DNA of 64,000 nucleotides from GCA-2737725 sp965229355 (GCA_965229355.1 OZ245869.1:1736001-1800000), one strand, 5' to 3'. Shown: positions 43,525 to 52,744, counted from the stretch's first letter. Notes: generated by a model from the sequence alone, not told the origin. A program made the numbers and translations.

Positions 43525-44103
43525 TTACTGAGCAGCAGGCGCATCAATCGGCGGCGCGCCGGGGCTGTTTTCCGTCAGCAACTTGATCACGGCAGCGCGT
43601 TCAGCTGGCTTCTTCAAGCCTGCGAACGACATGGTGCCCTTCGGTGCCAAGCGCTTCGGGTTTTCCAAGTAGTCGTCCAACTTGTCGTACGTCCAGACGC
43701 CGCCGATGGCTTTCAAGCTATCAGAGGTCTTAAAGCCGTTGTGGTCACCGATCTCGCCACCAACGATGTCATGCAGGTTCGGGCCCGTGCCGTTCTTGCC
43801 ACCAGCTTCAACGGTGTGGCAGCTGGCGCACTTGCGGAACACGGCTTTGCCATCTTCCACGTTCGCAGCCAAGATCAGCGGACGGATATCAGGGCGTTGT
43901 GCCGGGCCGGTGTCGCCACCGCCAGCAGCCGCAACTTCAGGAACTTCGATCGGATACGCGAACACTTGTTCGGCGTGCTCACCATGGCCGGCTTTGTGCG
44001 TCGGCATGATGTAGCTATCGACAACGATGTTGGTGCCCAGGATCGCCAAGAAGGCCACCCAGAAAGCACTGATGATGGTGTAAAGCGTCAAACGGTCAAA
44101 CAT
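43525..44103 (-). CDS. Membrane-anchored c-type cytochrome (CycM-like)
   Basis: A 192-residue cytochrome c with an uncleaved N-terminal membrane anchor (YTIISAFWVAFLAILGTNIVV) and a single haem site C-x-x-C-H in VFRKCASCHTVEAGGKNGTGPNLHDIVGG, with axial Met in KGTMSFAGLKKPAERAAVIKLL. It resembles cytochrome c552/CycM that carries electrons between the bc1 complex and a terminal oxidase at the periplasmic face. The segment between anchor and haem domain is Ala/Gly/Pro-rich, a flexible linker. Confidence 0.88.
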   Translation of the reverse strand: MFDRLTLYTIISAFWVAFLAILGTNIVVDSYIMPTHKAGHGEHAEQVFAYPIEVPEVAAAGGGDTGPAQRPDIRPLILAANVEDGKAVFRKCASCHTVEAGGKNGTGPNLHDIVGGEIGDHNGFKTSDSLKAIGGVWTYDKLDDYLENPKRLAPKGTMSFAGLKKPAERAAVIKLLTENSPGAPPIDAPAAQ

Positions 44104-44428
44104 CTGCCGAGCCCCAAAAACATAAGTCCATCAAGGCTGAAGCCACCTGAAGAGAAGGCGAAACCCACACCCCAGCCGATTAAGCGACTGAATAAAGGCT
44201 TTGGGGGGGAATCTCAATACGAAACAGGCTTAAAGGCGCGGGGTAAACGTATAGATCTTCGCCTTTAACCCCTTGGCCCAGGCTCCGTTCTGCCCCCTGG
44301 CGGCTTTCTGATTGGTCCTTGGCGGTTGGGCTGGCTTCCTTTATGTCTCAGACCCGCTTTTCGCATGGTTTTGGCCTGCCAGTGCCCTGCGATTTGCAAG
44401 TCACTCGCAACATGTGTTGTTCCGCATC
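44104..44428. other. Divergent promoter region between cytochrome c gene and kdsB
   Basis: No gene is supported here. A perfect 9-bp inverted repeat TTAAAGGCG/CGCCTTTAA (44230-44238 and 44260-44268) with a 21-base spacer lies mid-way. The kdsB frame stays open upstream to 44312, but that part encodes a Trp/Phe-rich stretch without family similarity. Confidence 0.4.
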
Positions 44429-45169
44429 ATGACCTCTCCCGCCCTGATCGTGATTCCCTCGCGCCTCAAAGCGACCCGCCTGCCCAATAAGCCGCTCGCC
44501 ATGATCGGCGATTCGCCCATGATCATTCACGTTTGGCGCCGGGCGGTTCAGGCCAATGCTGGCCCCGTCATCGTTGCCTGCGGTGATGAGGAGATCGCTG
44601 CGACGATTCGCAAAGCGGGCGGTGAAGCGGTGATGACTGACCCCGATCTGCCGTCAGGGACTGATCGTGTTTATGCGGCGGCCGAAACCTACGACCCGCA
44701 AGGTAAGTATCAGGTGATCGTGAACGTGCAGGGTGACTTGCCAACGCTTGACCCTAAAATCGTTGCAGCCTCGATTGAGCCGTTGTCGAAGCCTGAATTT
44801 GATATTGGCACTCCCGTTGCGTTGATCACGAAGCCGGAAGAACTGAACGACATCGCAGTCGTGAAGCCTGCTGTCGTTTTCAAGCCGGGTGAGAAAATTG
44901 CCGCAGCCCTATACTTCAGCCGCAATCTGATTCCGTCAGGTGAAGGCCCAGCCTATCATCACATCGGGGTCTATTCATTCCATCGTAAAGCGCTGAAACA
45001 GTTTGTCGCCCTTCAGCCTACGGGCTTGGAGTTGCGCGAGCGTTTGGAACAATTGCGCGCCATCGAACACGGTATGCGCATTGGCGCGGTGTTGGTGGAT
45101 ACCATTCCGCTGGGCGTTGATACGCCTGCTGATCTGGAGCGCGCGAAGAAGCTGTTGGGCGTTGCGTAA
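44429..45169 (+). CDS. kdsB: CMP-Kdo synthetase KdsB
   Basis: A 246-residue cytoplasmic enzyme that activates Kdo with CTP for lipopolysaccharide inner core. It shows ALIVIPSRLKATRLPNKPLAMIGDSPMIIHVWRRA, ACGDEEIAATIRKAGGEAVMTDPDLPSGTDRVYAAAE, VNVQGDLPTLDP and HHIGVYSFHRKALKQFVAL, all characteristic. ATG 44429 gives the standard start MTSPALIVIPSRLKATRLP. The next gene's ATG shares the last base of its stop (TAATG). Confidence 0.95.
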   Translation: MTSPALIVIPSRLKATRLPNKPLAMIGDSPMIIHVWRRAVQANAGPVIVACGDEEIAATIRKAGGEAVMTDPDLPSGTDRVYAAAETYDPQGKYQVIVNVQGDLPTLDPKIVAASIEPLSKPEFDIGTPVALITKPEELNDIAVVKPAVVFKPGEKIAAALYFSRNLIPSGEGPAYHHIGVYSFHRKALKQFVALQPTGLELRERLEQLRAIEHGMRIGAVLVDTIPLGVDTPADLERAKKLLGVA

Positions 45170-46041
45170 TGCCCCAAGCTAAAAAGCAGAAGCCTAAAAA
45201 ACAAACGGGCAAAATCGCATTCCAAGGCGATCTGGGGTCGTACTCGCATCAGGCTTGCATCACGCGTTTTCCGGATATGACGCCGGTGCCGTGTGCCACG
45301 TTTGAAGATGCCATCAACGCTGTGCACGACGGCAAAGCCAAGTTGGCCATGATCGCGGTTGATAACTCGGTCGCGGGCCGTGTCGCTGATGTGCATCATC
45401 TGCTACCGGGCTCAGGTTTAAAAATTATCGGCGAATACTATCAGCCCATTCACCACCACTTGCTGGCGGTGAAGGGTGCTACGCTAAAAACCATCAAGCG
45501 CGCCGAAAGTCATGTGCATGCGCTCAGTCAGTGCCGCAAGTTTTTCCGTCAGCATAAAATCAAAGCTGTCGTTGCATTCGATACAGCCGGGGCCGCGCGG
45601 GATATCGCGAAACGCAATGACCCGGCAGTTGCGGCTGTGGCGTCTGAAGCGGCTGGCAAGCTGTATGGCTTGAAGTCGCTGAAGGCGAACATTGAAGACG
45701 AAAAACACAACACCACGCGCTTCTTGGTGATGGCGCGCAGTGCCACGTTGCCGTCGCCCAAAACCAAATGCGTCACCTCGATGATCTTCCGCGCTAAAAG
45801 CGTTCCTGCTGCGCTGTACAAAGCGTTGGGTGGTTTTGCCACCAACGGCATTAACTTGACGAAGCTGGAAAGTTACATGGTCGGCGGCTTCTTCAAGACC
45901 GTGGAATTTTATCTGGAAGTGGAAGGCCACCCCAAAAGCGCAAGCTTCAAGCATGCCCTGATGGATTTAAGCCTGTACGCTGAGCGTGTAGATTTCTTGG
46001 GCACCTATCCGGCCGACACATTCCGCTTCCGTGGGCGATAA
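45169..46041 (+). CDS. pheA: Prephenate dehydratase
   Basis: A 290-residue single-function enzyme of phenylalanine synthesis converting prephenate to phenylpyruvate. Catalytic region: IAFQGDLGSYSHQACITRFP, MIAVDNSVAGRVADVHHLL and the Thr motif HNTTRFLVM near residue 185. The C-terminal ACT domain (TSMIFRAKSVPAALYKALGGFATNGINLTKLESYMVGG) binds Phe; the usual ESRP-type motif reads LESYMVGG, as in other alphaproteobacteria. No chorismate mutase domain. The N-terminus has a Lys-rich extension. Translationally coupled to kdsB. Confidence 0.94.
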   Translation: MPQAKKQKPKKQTGKIAFQGDLGSYSHQACITRFPDMTPVPCATFEDAINAVHDGKAKLAMIAVDNSVAGRVADVHHLLPGSGLKIIGEYYQPIHHHLLAVKGATLKTIKRAESHVHALSQCRKFFRQHKIKAVVAFDTAGAARDIAKRNDPAVAAVASEAAGKLYGLKSLKANIEDEKHNTTRFLVMARSATLPSPKTKCVTSMIFRAKSVPAALYKALGGFATNGINLTKLESYMVGGFFKTVEFYLEVEGHPKSASFKHALMDLSLYAERVDFLGTYPADTFRFRGR

Positions 46042-46672
46042 AGTATCTACCGCTTATAATCAGTGGTCGGCCACGTACGATCAGGTGGCTAACAAAACGC
46101 GTGATCTCAGTGCGAAAGTTCTGCGGGCGCAGAATTTGGCCCTGAACGGTGCCACCATTATTGAAATGGGCTGCGGCACTGGCATCAACACTGGGTACCT
46201 TGCAGAATACGCACGCCAACTGACGGCGCTCGATTTTTCCGATGGCATGTTGGCGCAAGCAAAAGCCAAAACCACCTCAGATCGCGTCACGTTCAAACAA
46301 TGCGACATCACGGCAGCTTGGCCTGTCAGTGATCATGTCGCTGATCTGGTTGTTGGCAATTTGGTTTTGGAACATATCGACAATTTAAAACCGGTGTTTA
46401 TCCACGCGTTCGCTGCGCTCAAGCACGGCGGACAAATGTTTGTGTGCGAGCTGCATTCCGCCAAGCAAATGTTGGGCAAGAAGGCTGTGTTTACAGACAC
46501 GGCAACCGGGCAAGAGGTCGACTTCCCAGCTTATTTCCACGACGTGTCAGATTATGCCAACGCAGCATTAGTAGCGGGCTTTCAAGTCGTGAAGATGAAT
46601 GAATGGCGTGATAATGAAACCAACAAGCTTGAGCCGCCACGCCTCATCACGTTTTTGTTCGTAAAGCCTTAG
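46031..46672 (+). CDS. Class I SAM-dependent methyltransferase
   Basis: A 213-residue methyltransferase. It shows YNQWSATYDQVANKTRDLSAKVL, motif I IIEMGCGTGINTGYLAEYA, motif II LDFSDGMLAQAKAK and the motif IV region ADLVVGNLVLEHIDNLKPVFIHAFAALKHGGQMFVCELH. The substrate is unknown; similar to BioC/UbiE-like small-molecule enzymes. Starts at GTG 46031, inside the last codons of the dehydratase gene (11-base overlap). It converges on nudC with a 4-base overlap. Confidence 0.88.
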   Translation: MGDKVSTAYNQWSATYDQVANKTRDLSAKVLRAQNLALNGATIIEMGCGTGINTGYLAEYARQLTALDFSDGMLAQAKAKTTSDRVTFKQCDITAAWPVSDHVADLVVGNLVLEHIDNLKPVFIHAFAALKHGGQMFVCELHSAKQMLGKKAVFTDTATGQEVDFPAYFHDVSDYANAALVAGFQVVKMNEWRDNETNKLEPPRLITFLFVKP

Positions 46673-47592
46673 GCTTTCTTTTCTTCATCAAGCCAGATGT
46701 TGAGCAGGTATCGCGCGATTGAAAACACGTTGGGCAGGCGGAATGTTTCGTACGGGCCCGGTTTGCCGAAGCTGCGCAAGTCATCGCGCGTAAACCAGCG
46801 CACGTCTTCCAGTTCATCGTCGGTGCGTTGAATTTCGGTGCCTGTGGCGCGTGCGCGGAAGCCCAGCATAATTGATTGCGGGAATGGCCATGGTTGACTG
46901 GCGAGATACTGTACATCAGTCACGCGCACGCCGGTTTCTTCCAAAGTCTCGCGGATCACGGTCTCTTCCAAGCTCTCGCCAGGTTCCACAAACCCCGCGA
47001 TGACGGAATACATGCCAGGCACCCAACGTGCTTGGCGGCCCAACAAAACATGTGAGCGTGCTTCGTTTTCAATCAGCGTAATCACCGCAGGGTCCGTGCG
47101 CGGAAAGTTGCGATAGTTGCACGCCTCGTTGGTGCATTGCCGTGCATGGCCGCCGTCGGTGGGCTTGGTGGTCGCGCCACACTTGCCGCAGTAGCGGTGA
47201 TTGCTATGCCAAATTACCATGGCGCGTGCGTACGCCAGGATGGAGGCTTCCGTGCCTGGCAGAAGTGTCACCACTTCATTCAGTGTTTTGTATTCCGCGT
47301 CGGTCCCAAACGTCGGCGGCGTTTCGCTCTCTGGAAGTCCTAACGCGAACCACGGCACGTCATCGCTGAAGCCTAAGAACACAGGCTCAATGGCGGTGAT
47401 ATCAATCTGCGCAGAAATTTCGGTGATGCTTAAAATCTTAGCGCGTGGGTTCGCATCAAACAGGTGCTTCAAACTCCACACCGGCACAATGCGCGCAGCA
47501 CCACTTCTGAAAATCGTGTGCAGTTCAGCATCGTTCAGGCGCAAATCAGCGCGCCGGTCGATGGGATTGCCGCTGTAAGTGATGTTGATCAT
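46669..47592 (-). CDS. nudC: NAD+ diphosphatase / decapping hydrolase NudC
   Basis: A 307-residue Nudix enzyme that cleaves NAD(H) and removes NAD caps from RNA. A zinc ribbon CGKCGATTKPTDGGHARQCTNEAC (about residues 137-160) precedes YRNFPRTDPAVITLIE. The Nudix box is GFVEPGESLEETVIRETLEETGV, followed by QYLASQPWPFPQSIMLGF, the SQPWPFPxS motif specific to NudC. It is 13 bases downstream of rlmH in the same direction. Confidence 0.95.
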   Translation of the reverse strand: MINITYSGNPIDRRADLRLNDAELHTIFRSGAARIVPVWSLKHLFDANPRAKILSITEISAQIDITAIEPVFLGFSDDVPWFALGLPESETPPTFGTDAEYKTLNEVVTLLPGTEASILAYARAMVIWHSNHRYCGKCGATTKPTDGGHARQCTNEACNYRNFPRTDPAVITLIENEARSHVLLGRQARWVPGMYSVIAGFVEPGESLEETVIRETLEETGVRVTDVQYLASQPWPFPQSIMLGFRARATGTEIQRTDDELEDVRWFTRDDLRSFGKPGPYETFRLPNVFSIARYLLNIWLDEEKKA

Positions 47593-47604
47593 GCGGCCGT
47601 TATC

Positions 47605-48063
47605 TTAAGCACGGTGATAGGGATGATTAGTAAGAATGCTGTGCGCGCGATAAAGCTGTTCAGCCAGCAATCCGCGCACCAACATGTGTGGCCACGTCAT
47701 CGCACCCAACGACAAGCGATGATTGGCGCGTTTCAAGACAGCTTCGCCATGCCCGTCAGCGCCGCCGATTAAGAATGCCAGCGTACGTGCGCCACCATCG
47801 CGCCACTTGCCCACGCGGGCGGCAAAGCTTTCGCTGCCTTCAACCGTACCTCTTTCATCCATCGCGATAACCGTGCTGCCTTCGGGAACAACCGCTAACA
47901 TGCTTTCAGCCTCGCGCGCTTTACGCACATCGGATGACTGATCTTTGCTGGGGTTCAGCTCTTTCACATCCAGCGTCCACGGCAAGCGCTCGGCATATTG
48001 CTCCAGCAAGTCCTTTTCAGGACCGCCTTTGGCTTTGCCGATCGCGACAATCAAGATGCGCAC
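47605..48063 (-). CDS. rlmH: 23S rRNA pseudouridine-1915 N3-methyltransferase RlmH
   Basis: A 152-residue SPOUT methyltransferase acting on helix 69 of 23S rRNA. The start RILIVAIGKAKGGPEKDLLEQYAERLPW and the knot region TLAFLIGGADGHGEAVLKRANHRLSLGAMTWPHMLVRGLLAEQLYRAHSILTNHPYHRA are diagnostic. It follows rsfS by 27 bases, a pairing common in bacteria. Confidence 0.97.
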   Translation of the reverse strand: MRILIVAIGKAKGGPEKDLLEQYAERLPWTLDVKELNPSKDQSSDVRKAREAESMLAVVPEGSTVIAMDERGTVEGSESFAARVGKWRDGGARTLAFLIGGADGHGEAVLKRANHRLSLGAMTWPHMLVRGLLAEQLYRAHSILTNHPYHRA

Positions 48064-48090
48064 GAGATAATACTCCTTGCGCGTCCCGAC

Positions 48091-48543
48091 CTATTTCTTC
48101 GCAGGCTTACGCTTAGCGGCTTTTGGCTTCGACGCAGCTTTGGATTTTGTACCAGTTGATTTTGCACCAGCTTTGGCAGGCGCTTTCTTCGCTTTCGGGG
48201 CAGAGCGCTTCTTCACAGGCTTCGCTGCATTGGCGACAGGTGTTGCGGCCCATAAGCGTTCGATGTTGTAGAACTCGCGCACTTCGGGACGGAAGATGTG
48301 AATGATCACATCGCCTGCATCCACCAGCACCCAGTCGCCTTGCTTCTTGCCTTCGCTGCGCGCAACCAAGCCCACTGATTTCAATTTGGTGATCAGGTTC
48401 TCGGCCAGTGATGTAACTTGGCGGGTCGAGGTGCCTGAGGCCACGATCATACGATCCGCGATGGACGTTTTACCGGCCAGATCGAAGTGCACAATGTTCT
48501 GCGCTTTGTTGTCGTCGAGCGACGTCATGATGATATCGACCAT
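48091..48543 (-). CDS. rsfS: Ribosome silencing factor RsfS
   Basis: A 150-residue RsfS/Iojap protein that binds L14 and blocks subunit joining. The core SLDDNKAQNIVHFDLAGKTSIADRMIVASGTSTRQV and DWVLVDAGDVIIHIFRPEVREFYNIERLW is intact. The C-terminal 40 residues are a Lys/Ala-rich tail. ATG 48543 has no clear Shine-Dalgarno and leaves only ten residues before the core. The frame is open upstream, where AGGAG precedes an ATC codon at 48580 or so by six bases; relatives usually have a longer N-terminus. Confidence 0.9.
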   Translation of the reverse strand: MVDIIMTSLDDNKAQNIVHFDLAGKTSIADRMIVASGTSTRQVTSLAENLITKLKSVGLVARSEGKKQGDWVLVDAGDVIIHIFRPEVREFYNIERLWAATPVANAAKPVKKRSAPKAKKAPAKAGAKSTGTKSKAASKPKAAKRKPAKK

Positions 48544-48611
48544 TTTATCCAGGTCGGTTTTTGCTGAAGGTGCGATGGGAAGCTCCTGAGTTTCGTATTT
48601 TGTTTTCGCGT

Positions 48612-49220
48612 TTAGTTCGAGTTTTGTTGCCGCTGTTGGCGAATGGCTGTCCCCGACGCCGCATGACGGCGAATGGCAAGATAGCTCCAGGCCGGTGCGG
48701 TGCGGGTTAAAAGTGCCCGGCTGGGTTTTGTGCGGGCGCGCCGAAAGCGCTGCGCCGCCATTCCCGTCAGGGCCTGATAAGCATAAGGACTACGGTCCAA
48801 GACTGCAACGCACACACTATGAAAGATGCGCGTCCAGTGCCACCACCGTGGGATTTGCTCCAGATTATCGGCCCCCATCAGCCAAACGAACGAGATGCGC
48901 GGGAACCGTTTGGTTAAAGCGGCCACCACATTGGCGGTGCGTGTGCTGTGTATGCCCGATTCCAGATCACCCACCAAAATATTGGTGTCCTTGGTCAGGG
49001 CCCGTGCACCAGCCAGGCGCTCTTTTAAGGGCGCCATGCCTTTGATGGGTTTTAACGGATTCTGCGGGCTGACCAGCCACCACACTTGGTCCAGCCCCAA
49101 GCGCTTCATGGCCTCGCGGCTGATGTGCACATGTCCGTCGTGGGCAGGGTTGAACGAGCCCCCCAACAGGCCGATGCGTCGCTGTTGCCGATCACCAAAA
49201 ACAGGAAAGAACTGCGCCAT
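48612..49220 (-). CDS. nadD: Nicotinate-nucleotide adenylyltransferase NadD
   Basis: A 202-residue enzyme that makes deamido-NAD from nicotinate mononucleotide and ATP. Nucleotidyl-transferase motif RIGLLGGSFNPAHDGHVHISREAMKRLGLDQVWWLVSPQNPLK, central MGADNLEQIPRWWHWTRIFHSVCVAVLDR and the second motif SGTAIRQQRQQ (an SxTxxR variant) are all present. It lies 12 bases downstream of proA. Confidence 0.95.
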   Translation of the reverse strand: MAQFFPVFGDRQQRRIGLLGGSFNPAHDGHVHISREAMKRLGLDQVWWLVSPQNPLKPIKGMAPLKERLAGARALTKDTNILVGDLESGIHSTRTANVVAALTKRFPRISFVWLMGADNLEQIPRWWHWTRIFHSVCVAVLDRSPYAYQALTGMAAQRFRRARTKPSRALLTRTAPAWSYLAIRRHAASGTAIRQQRQQNSN

Positions 49221-49232
49221 TTAAGTTCTAAA

Positions 49233-50519
49233 TTATGCCCGCGTTTGACCCGTGCCACGCACTTTGTATTTGAAGGTCGTGAGCTGCTCGACACCCACAG
49301 GCCCGCGCGCATGCAGCTTGCCGGTCGCGATTCCAATTTCAGCACCCATGCCGAACTCGCCACCGTCCGCAAATTGGGTCGAGGCATTGTGAATCACGAT
49401 GGCACTGTCTAACCCATTCATGAAATGTTCAGCAGCGGCTTGGTCTTCCGTCAGGATCGCTTCGGTATGAGAAGACCCATGCGTGACGATGTGCGCAATC
49501 GCTTCATCAATATCCCCCACGATCTTGATGGATAAAATCGCATCCAGATATTCAGTATCCCAATCTTCAGCGGTCGCGGCTTTCACACGCGTGTCGATGC
49601 GCTGTGTGGCGTCATCACCGCGCAATTCACAGCCAGCCTTGGCCAAGTCATCAATAATCGACGGCAACACTTTGGCCGCGATCTCTTGATCCACCAGCAA
49701 TGTCTCGGTCGAGCCGCAAATGCCGGTCCGACGCATTTTCGCGTTTAAGACAATGCGGCGTGCTTTGTCAGCATCAGCAGCCTTGTGAATGTATGTGTGA
49801 CACAAGCCTTGAAGGTGTTGGAACGTCGGCACGCGGCTTTCGCGCATAACGCGGTCCACCAGCGATTGCCCGCCGCGCGGCACAATCACGTCGATATATT
49901 TCGTCATGGTCAGCATCTTGCCCACAGCCGCGCGGTCTGTGGTGGGGACCATTTGAATGCAGCTTTCGGGCAAGCCCGCAGCTTTCAGGCCATCGTGCAA
50001 GCACGCTAAAATCGCGCGTGATGAATGGTAGCTTTCTGAACCGCCGCGCAAGATGCAGGCGTTACCTGCTTTCAAGCACAGTCCACCCGCATCGGCAGTC
50101 ACATTTGGGCGTGACTCGTATATAATGCCGACCACACCTAAGGGCGTGCGCACGCGTTCGATCTTCAAACCGTTGGGACGGTCCCAGGCCGACATCACTT
50201 CGCCGACAGGATCTTTTAGGCTCGCAATTTCTTCCAAGCCTTTGGCCATGGATTCAATGCGCGCTGCATTCAGTTGCAGGCGATCCAGCAGCGCAGGCGT
50301 TAAACCTTTGGCGCGGCCTCCATCCATATCAATAGCGTTGGCGGCTTCAATCTTGGCGGCATGAGCGCGGAGCGATGCAGCAGCAGCGGTTAGTGCTTTG
50401 GCTTTGGTGGCAGGCGGGGTTTGGGCCAGCAAGCGGGCGGCAGCGCGGGCGGCAATGCCCACAGCATCCATCGCCGTTTCAATATCAATGCTCTTGTTGA
50501 CCTCAGACCCGCCGTCCAT
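49233..50519 (-). CDS. proA: Gamma-glutamyl phosphate reductase ProA
   Basis: A 428-residue NADPH-dependent enzyme of proline synthesis producing glutamate-5-semialdehyde. Motifs: RTPLGVVGIIYESRPNVTADAGGLCLKAGNACILRGGSE, IVPRGGQSLVDRVMRESRVPTF and the catalytic cysteine region MRRTGICGSTETLLVD. C-terminal FGMGAEIGIATGKLHARGPVGVEQLTTFKY is the family end. It follows proB with about 60 bases between. Confidence 0.97.
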   Translation of the reverse strand: MDGGSEVNKSIDIETAMDAVGIAARAAARLLAQTPPATKAKALTAAAASLRAHAAKIEAANAIDMDGGRAKGLTPALLDRLQLNAARIESMAKGLEEIASLKDPVGEVMSAWDRPNGLKIERVRTPLGVVGIIYESRPNVTADAGGLCLKAGNACILRGGSESYHSSRAILACLHDGLKAAGLPESCIQMVPTTDRAAVGKMLTMTKYIDVIVPRGGQSLVDRVMRESRVPTFQHLQGLCHTYIHKAADADKARRIVLNAKMRRTGICGSTETLLVDQEIAAKVLPSIIDDLAKAGCELRGDDATQRIDTRVKAATAEDWDTEYLDAILSIKIVGDIDEAIAHIVTHGSSHTEAILTEDQAAAEHFMNGLDSAIVIHNASTQFADGGEFGMGAEIGIATGKLHARGPVGVEQLTTFKYKVRGTGQTRA

Positions 50520-50579
50520 GGCTCGTCTCCGTTATCGCTTCGTTATATCACAGTTCAGGTGTCTTAAGCGTCAATCAGC

Positions 50580-51704
50580 TTAAGCATCAATCACCAGATC
50601 ATCGCGGTGAATCACTTCGCTGCGACCCTGATAGCCTAGCAGCGTTTCAATCTCGGTGGATTTGTGTCCTTTAATCGCGGTCACATCATCGGCGGAATAG
50701 GCCGACAATCCCTTACCAAGCATGCGGCCATCTTTGGTTTTCACCACCACGGCATCACCGCGTTCAAAGAAACCTTGCACATCCACTACGCCAGCAGGCA
50801 GCAAGCTTTTGCCGTCACTGAGTGCTTTCACCGCGCCATCGTCGACCACGATCACGCCTGATGTTTGCACCGCGCCGGCAATCCATTGTTTGTATGCCGC
50901 GCGCGGTTCAGCCGTGGGGATGAACCATGTGCAACGGCCCCCATCTTCTAGTGCTTTCAACGCGTGCTGCGGTTTACCAGGTGCAATGACCATCCGGCAG
51001 CCCGCCGTCATGCAAATTTTCGCCGCCATGATTTTGGTGACCATGCCGCCCGAGCCGTACCCGGTGACAGCCACACCTGCCATGGCTTCGACTTCGGGCG
51101 TGATCTCGTTCACTTCCGGGATGTGTCGCGCGTTGGGATTGCTGCGCGGATCAGCGGTATAAAGACCGTCGATATCTGACAGCAATACCAATGCATCAGC
51201 GCCGATCATTTGCGCGACGCGCGCAGCTAGGCGGTCGTTATCACCAAAGCGAATTTCTGCGGTGGCCACCGTATCATTCTCGTTGATGACGGGCACAGCT
51301 TTGAGTTTCAGCAATGTATCAAGCGTGCTGCGCGCATTTAAAAAGCGGCGGCGGTTCTCGGTATCGTCAATCGTCACCAGCACTTGCGCGACCGTAATGC
51401 CGTGGCGCTCCAGCACGTTTTGATACGCTTGCGTGAGGCGCATTTGACCGGTGGCCGCGCACGCTTGTTTTTCTTCCAAGCGCAGTTTCTTGCCGCGCAT
51501 GCCAAGGGGGCCGCGTCCGATCGCGATTGCTCCAGAGGTCACGATGACAACTTCTTGGCCGCGCTTGATGCAGGCACTTACGTCATCGGCTAGGCTTTCC
51601 AGCCAGCCGCGATGTAGTTCACCGGTGGCGTCATCCACCAGAAGCGCCGAACCGATTTTAATCACAATCCGTTTGGCGCTTAACAAATGGGATTGAGAAC
51701 TCAT
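50580..51704 (-). CDS. proB: Glutamate 5-kinase ProB with PUA domain
   Basis: A 374-residue kinase for the first step of proline synthesis. The amino-acid kinase domain has RIVIKIGSALLVDD, IVTSGAIAIGRG, INENDTVATAEIRFGDNDRLAARVAQMIGADALVLLSDIDGLYTADPR and GYGSGGMVTKIMAAKICMTAG. The PUA domain is residues about 280-370. The ATG at 51704 overlaps the obgE stop (ATGA), so it is preferred over the Met three codons upstream. Feedback inhibition by proline is expected from the family. Confidence 0.96.
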   Translation of the reverse strand: MSSQSHLLSAKRIVIKIGSALLVDDATGELHRGWLESLADDVSACIKRGQEVVIVTSGAIAIGRGPLGMRGKKLRLEEKQACAATGQMRLTQAYQNVLERHGITVAQVLVTIDDTENRRRFLNARSTLDTLLKLKAVPVINENDTVATAEIRFGDNDRLAARVAQMIGADALVLLSDIDGLYTADPRSNPNARHIPEVNEITPEVEAMAGVAVTGYGSGGMVTKIMAAKICMTAGCRMVIAPGKPQHALKALEDGGRCTWFIPTAEPRAAYKQWIAGAVQTSGVIVVDDGAVKALSDGKSLLPAGVVDVQGFFERGDAVVVKTKDGRMLGKGLSAYSADDVTAIKGHKSTEIETLLGYQGRSEVIHRDDLVIDA

Positions 51705-52744
51705 GGCTGCCAAGGCCCGTTGGCTTCAGCGTCTTGTTCGGCGATCTCGGCCTTGTTGCGATCTCGCACCAGATCGGCCAAGAGGCCCATCACTTCGTCG
51801 CGGCCTTGGCCCGACACACCGGACATCGTGTAAACTTTTTTGCGGCTGGCTTTTGCTAGGGCCGCTTGGCGCTCTTTGATGGCTTCTTTATCCAGCGCAT
51901 CGCACTTGTTCAGCACAATGATTTCTTTTTTCTTCGCTAGGTCGGCGCCATACGCCTTCAACTCACGGCGCACGATTTTGTAGGCATCCGCCACGTCTTC
52001 TTGTGTGCCGTCAACCAAATGCAACAGCGCCGAGCAACGTTCGATGTGCCCTAAGAAGCGATCCCCTAAGCCCGCACCTTCGTGCGCACCTTCGATCAGG
52101 CCCGGAATATCCGCGATCACGAACTCAAAATCGCTCACATTTGCCACGCCCAAGTTGGGGTGAATGGTGGTGAATGGATAATCGCCGATTTTAGGGCGCG
52201 CGCGTGTGGTGACAGACAGGAACGTTGATTTGCCTGCGTTGGGTAAGCCCACTAAGCCCACGTCTGCGATCAGTTTCAGGCGCAGCCACACCCACATCTC
52301 GCCGCCTTGTTGGCCGGGCTTGGCGTATTCAGGCGCTTGGTTGCTGGGGCCTTTGAAGTGCTGGTTGCCGAAGCCGCCGTTGCCGCCTTCTAAGATGACG
52401 AAACGTTGGCCATCTTCATTCATGTCGACCAACACAGTTTCACGGTCTTCAGCCATGATCTCGGTGCCGACGGGCACTTTGATAATCAGGTCCTCGCCGC
52501 TGCGACCGGTGCAATTGCGGCCTGCACCATCAACGCCGCGTTCGGCTTTGAAGTGCTGGCGATACCGGAAATCAATCAGCGTATTGAGGTTGCGCGCGGC
52601 TTCAAAAATGACATCGCCGCCGCGTCCGCCGTCGCCACCATCGGGCCCGCCGAACTCGACGAACTTCTCGCGCCGAAAGCCGATGCAGCCGTTGCCGCCA
52701 TCGCCCGCGCGTAAGTAGATTTTGACTTGGTCGAGGAATTTCAT
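51701..52744 (-). CDS. obgE: Ribosome-assembly GTPase ObgE/CgtA
   Basis: A 347-residue essential GTPase in 50S assembly. The glycine-rich Obg domain (FLDQVKIYLRAGDGGNGCIGFRREKFVEFGGPDGGDGGRGGDVIFEA) leads, then the G domain with GLPNAGKSTFLSVTTRARPKIGDYPFTTIHPNLGV, DIPGLIEGAHEGAGLGDRFLGHIERC and LNKCDALDKEA. It starts the obgE-proB-proA-nadD-rsfS-rlmH gene string, separated from rpmA by a terminator. Confidence 0.97.
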   Translation of the reverse strand: MKFLDQVKIYLRAGDGGNGCIGFRREKFVEFGGPDGGDGGRGGDVIFEAARNLNTLIDFRYRQHFKAERGVDGAGRNCTGRSGEDLIIKVPVGTEIMAEDRETVLVDMNEDGQRFVILEGGNGGFGNQHFKGPSNQAPEYAKPGQQGGEMWVWLRLKLIADVGLVGLPNAGKSTFLSVTTRARPKIGDYPFTTIHPNLGVANVSDFEFVIADIPGLIEGAHEGAGLGDRFLGHIERCSALLHLVDGTQEDVADAYKIVRRELKAYGADLAKKKEIIVLNKCDALDKEAIKERQAALAKASRKKVYTMSGVSGQGRDEVMGLLADLVRDRNKAEIAEQDAEANGPWQP

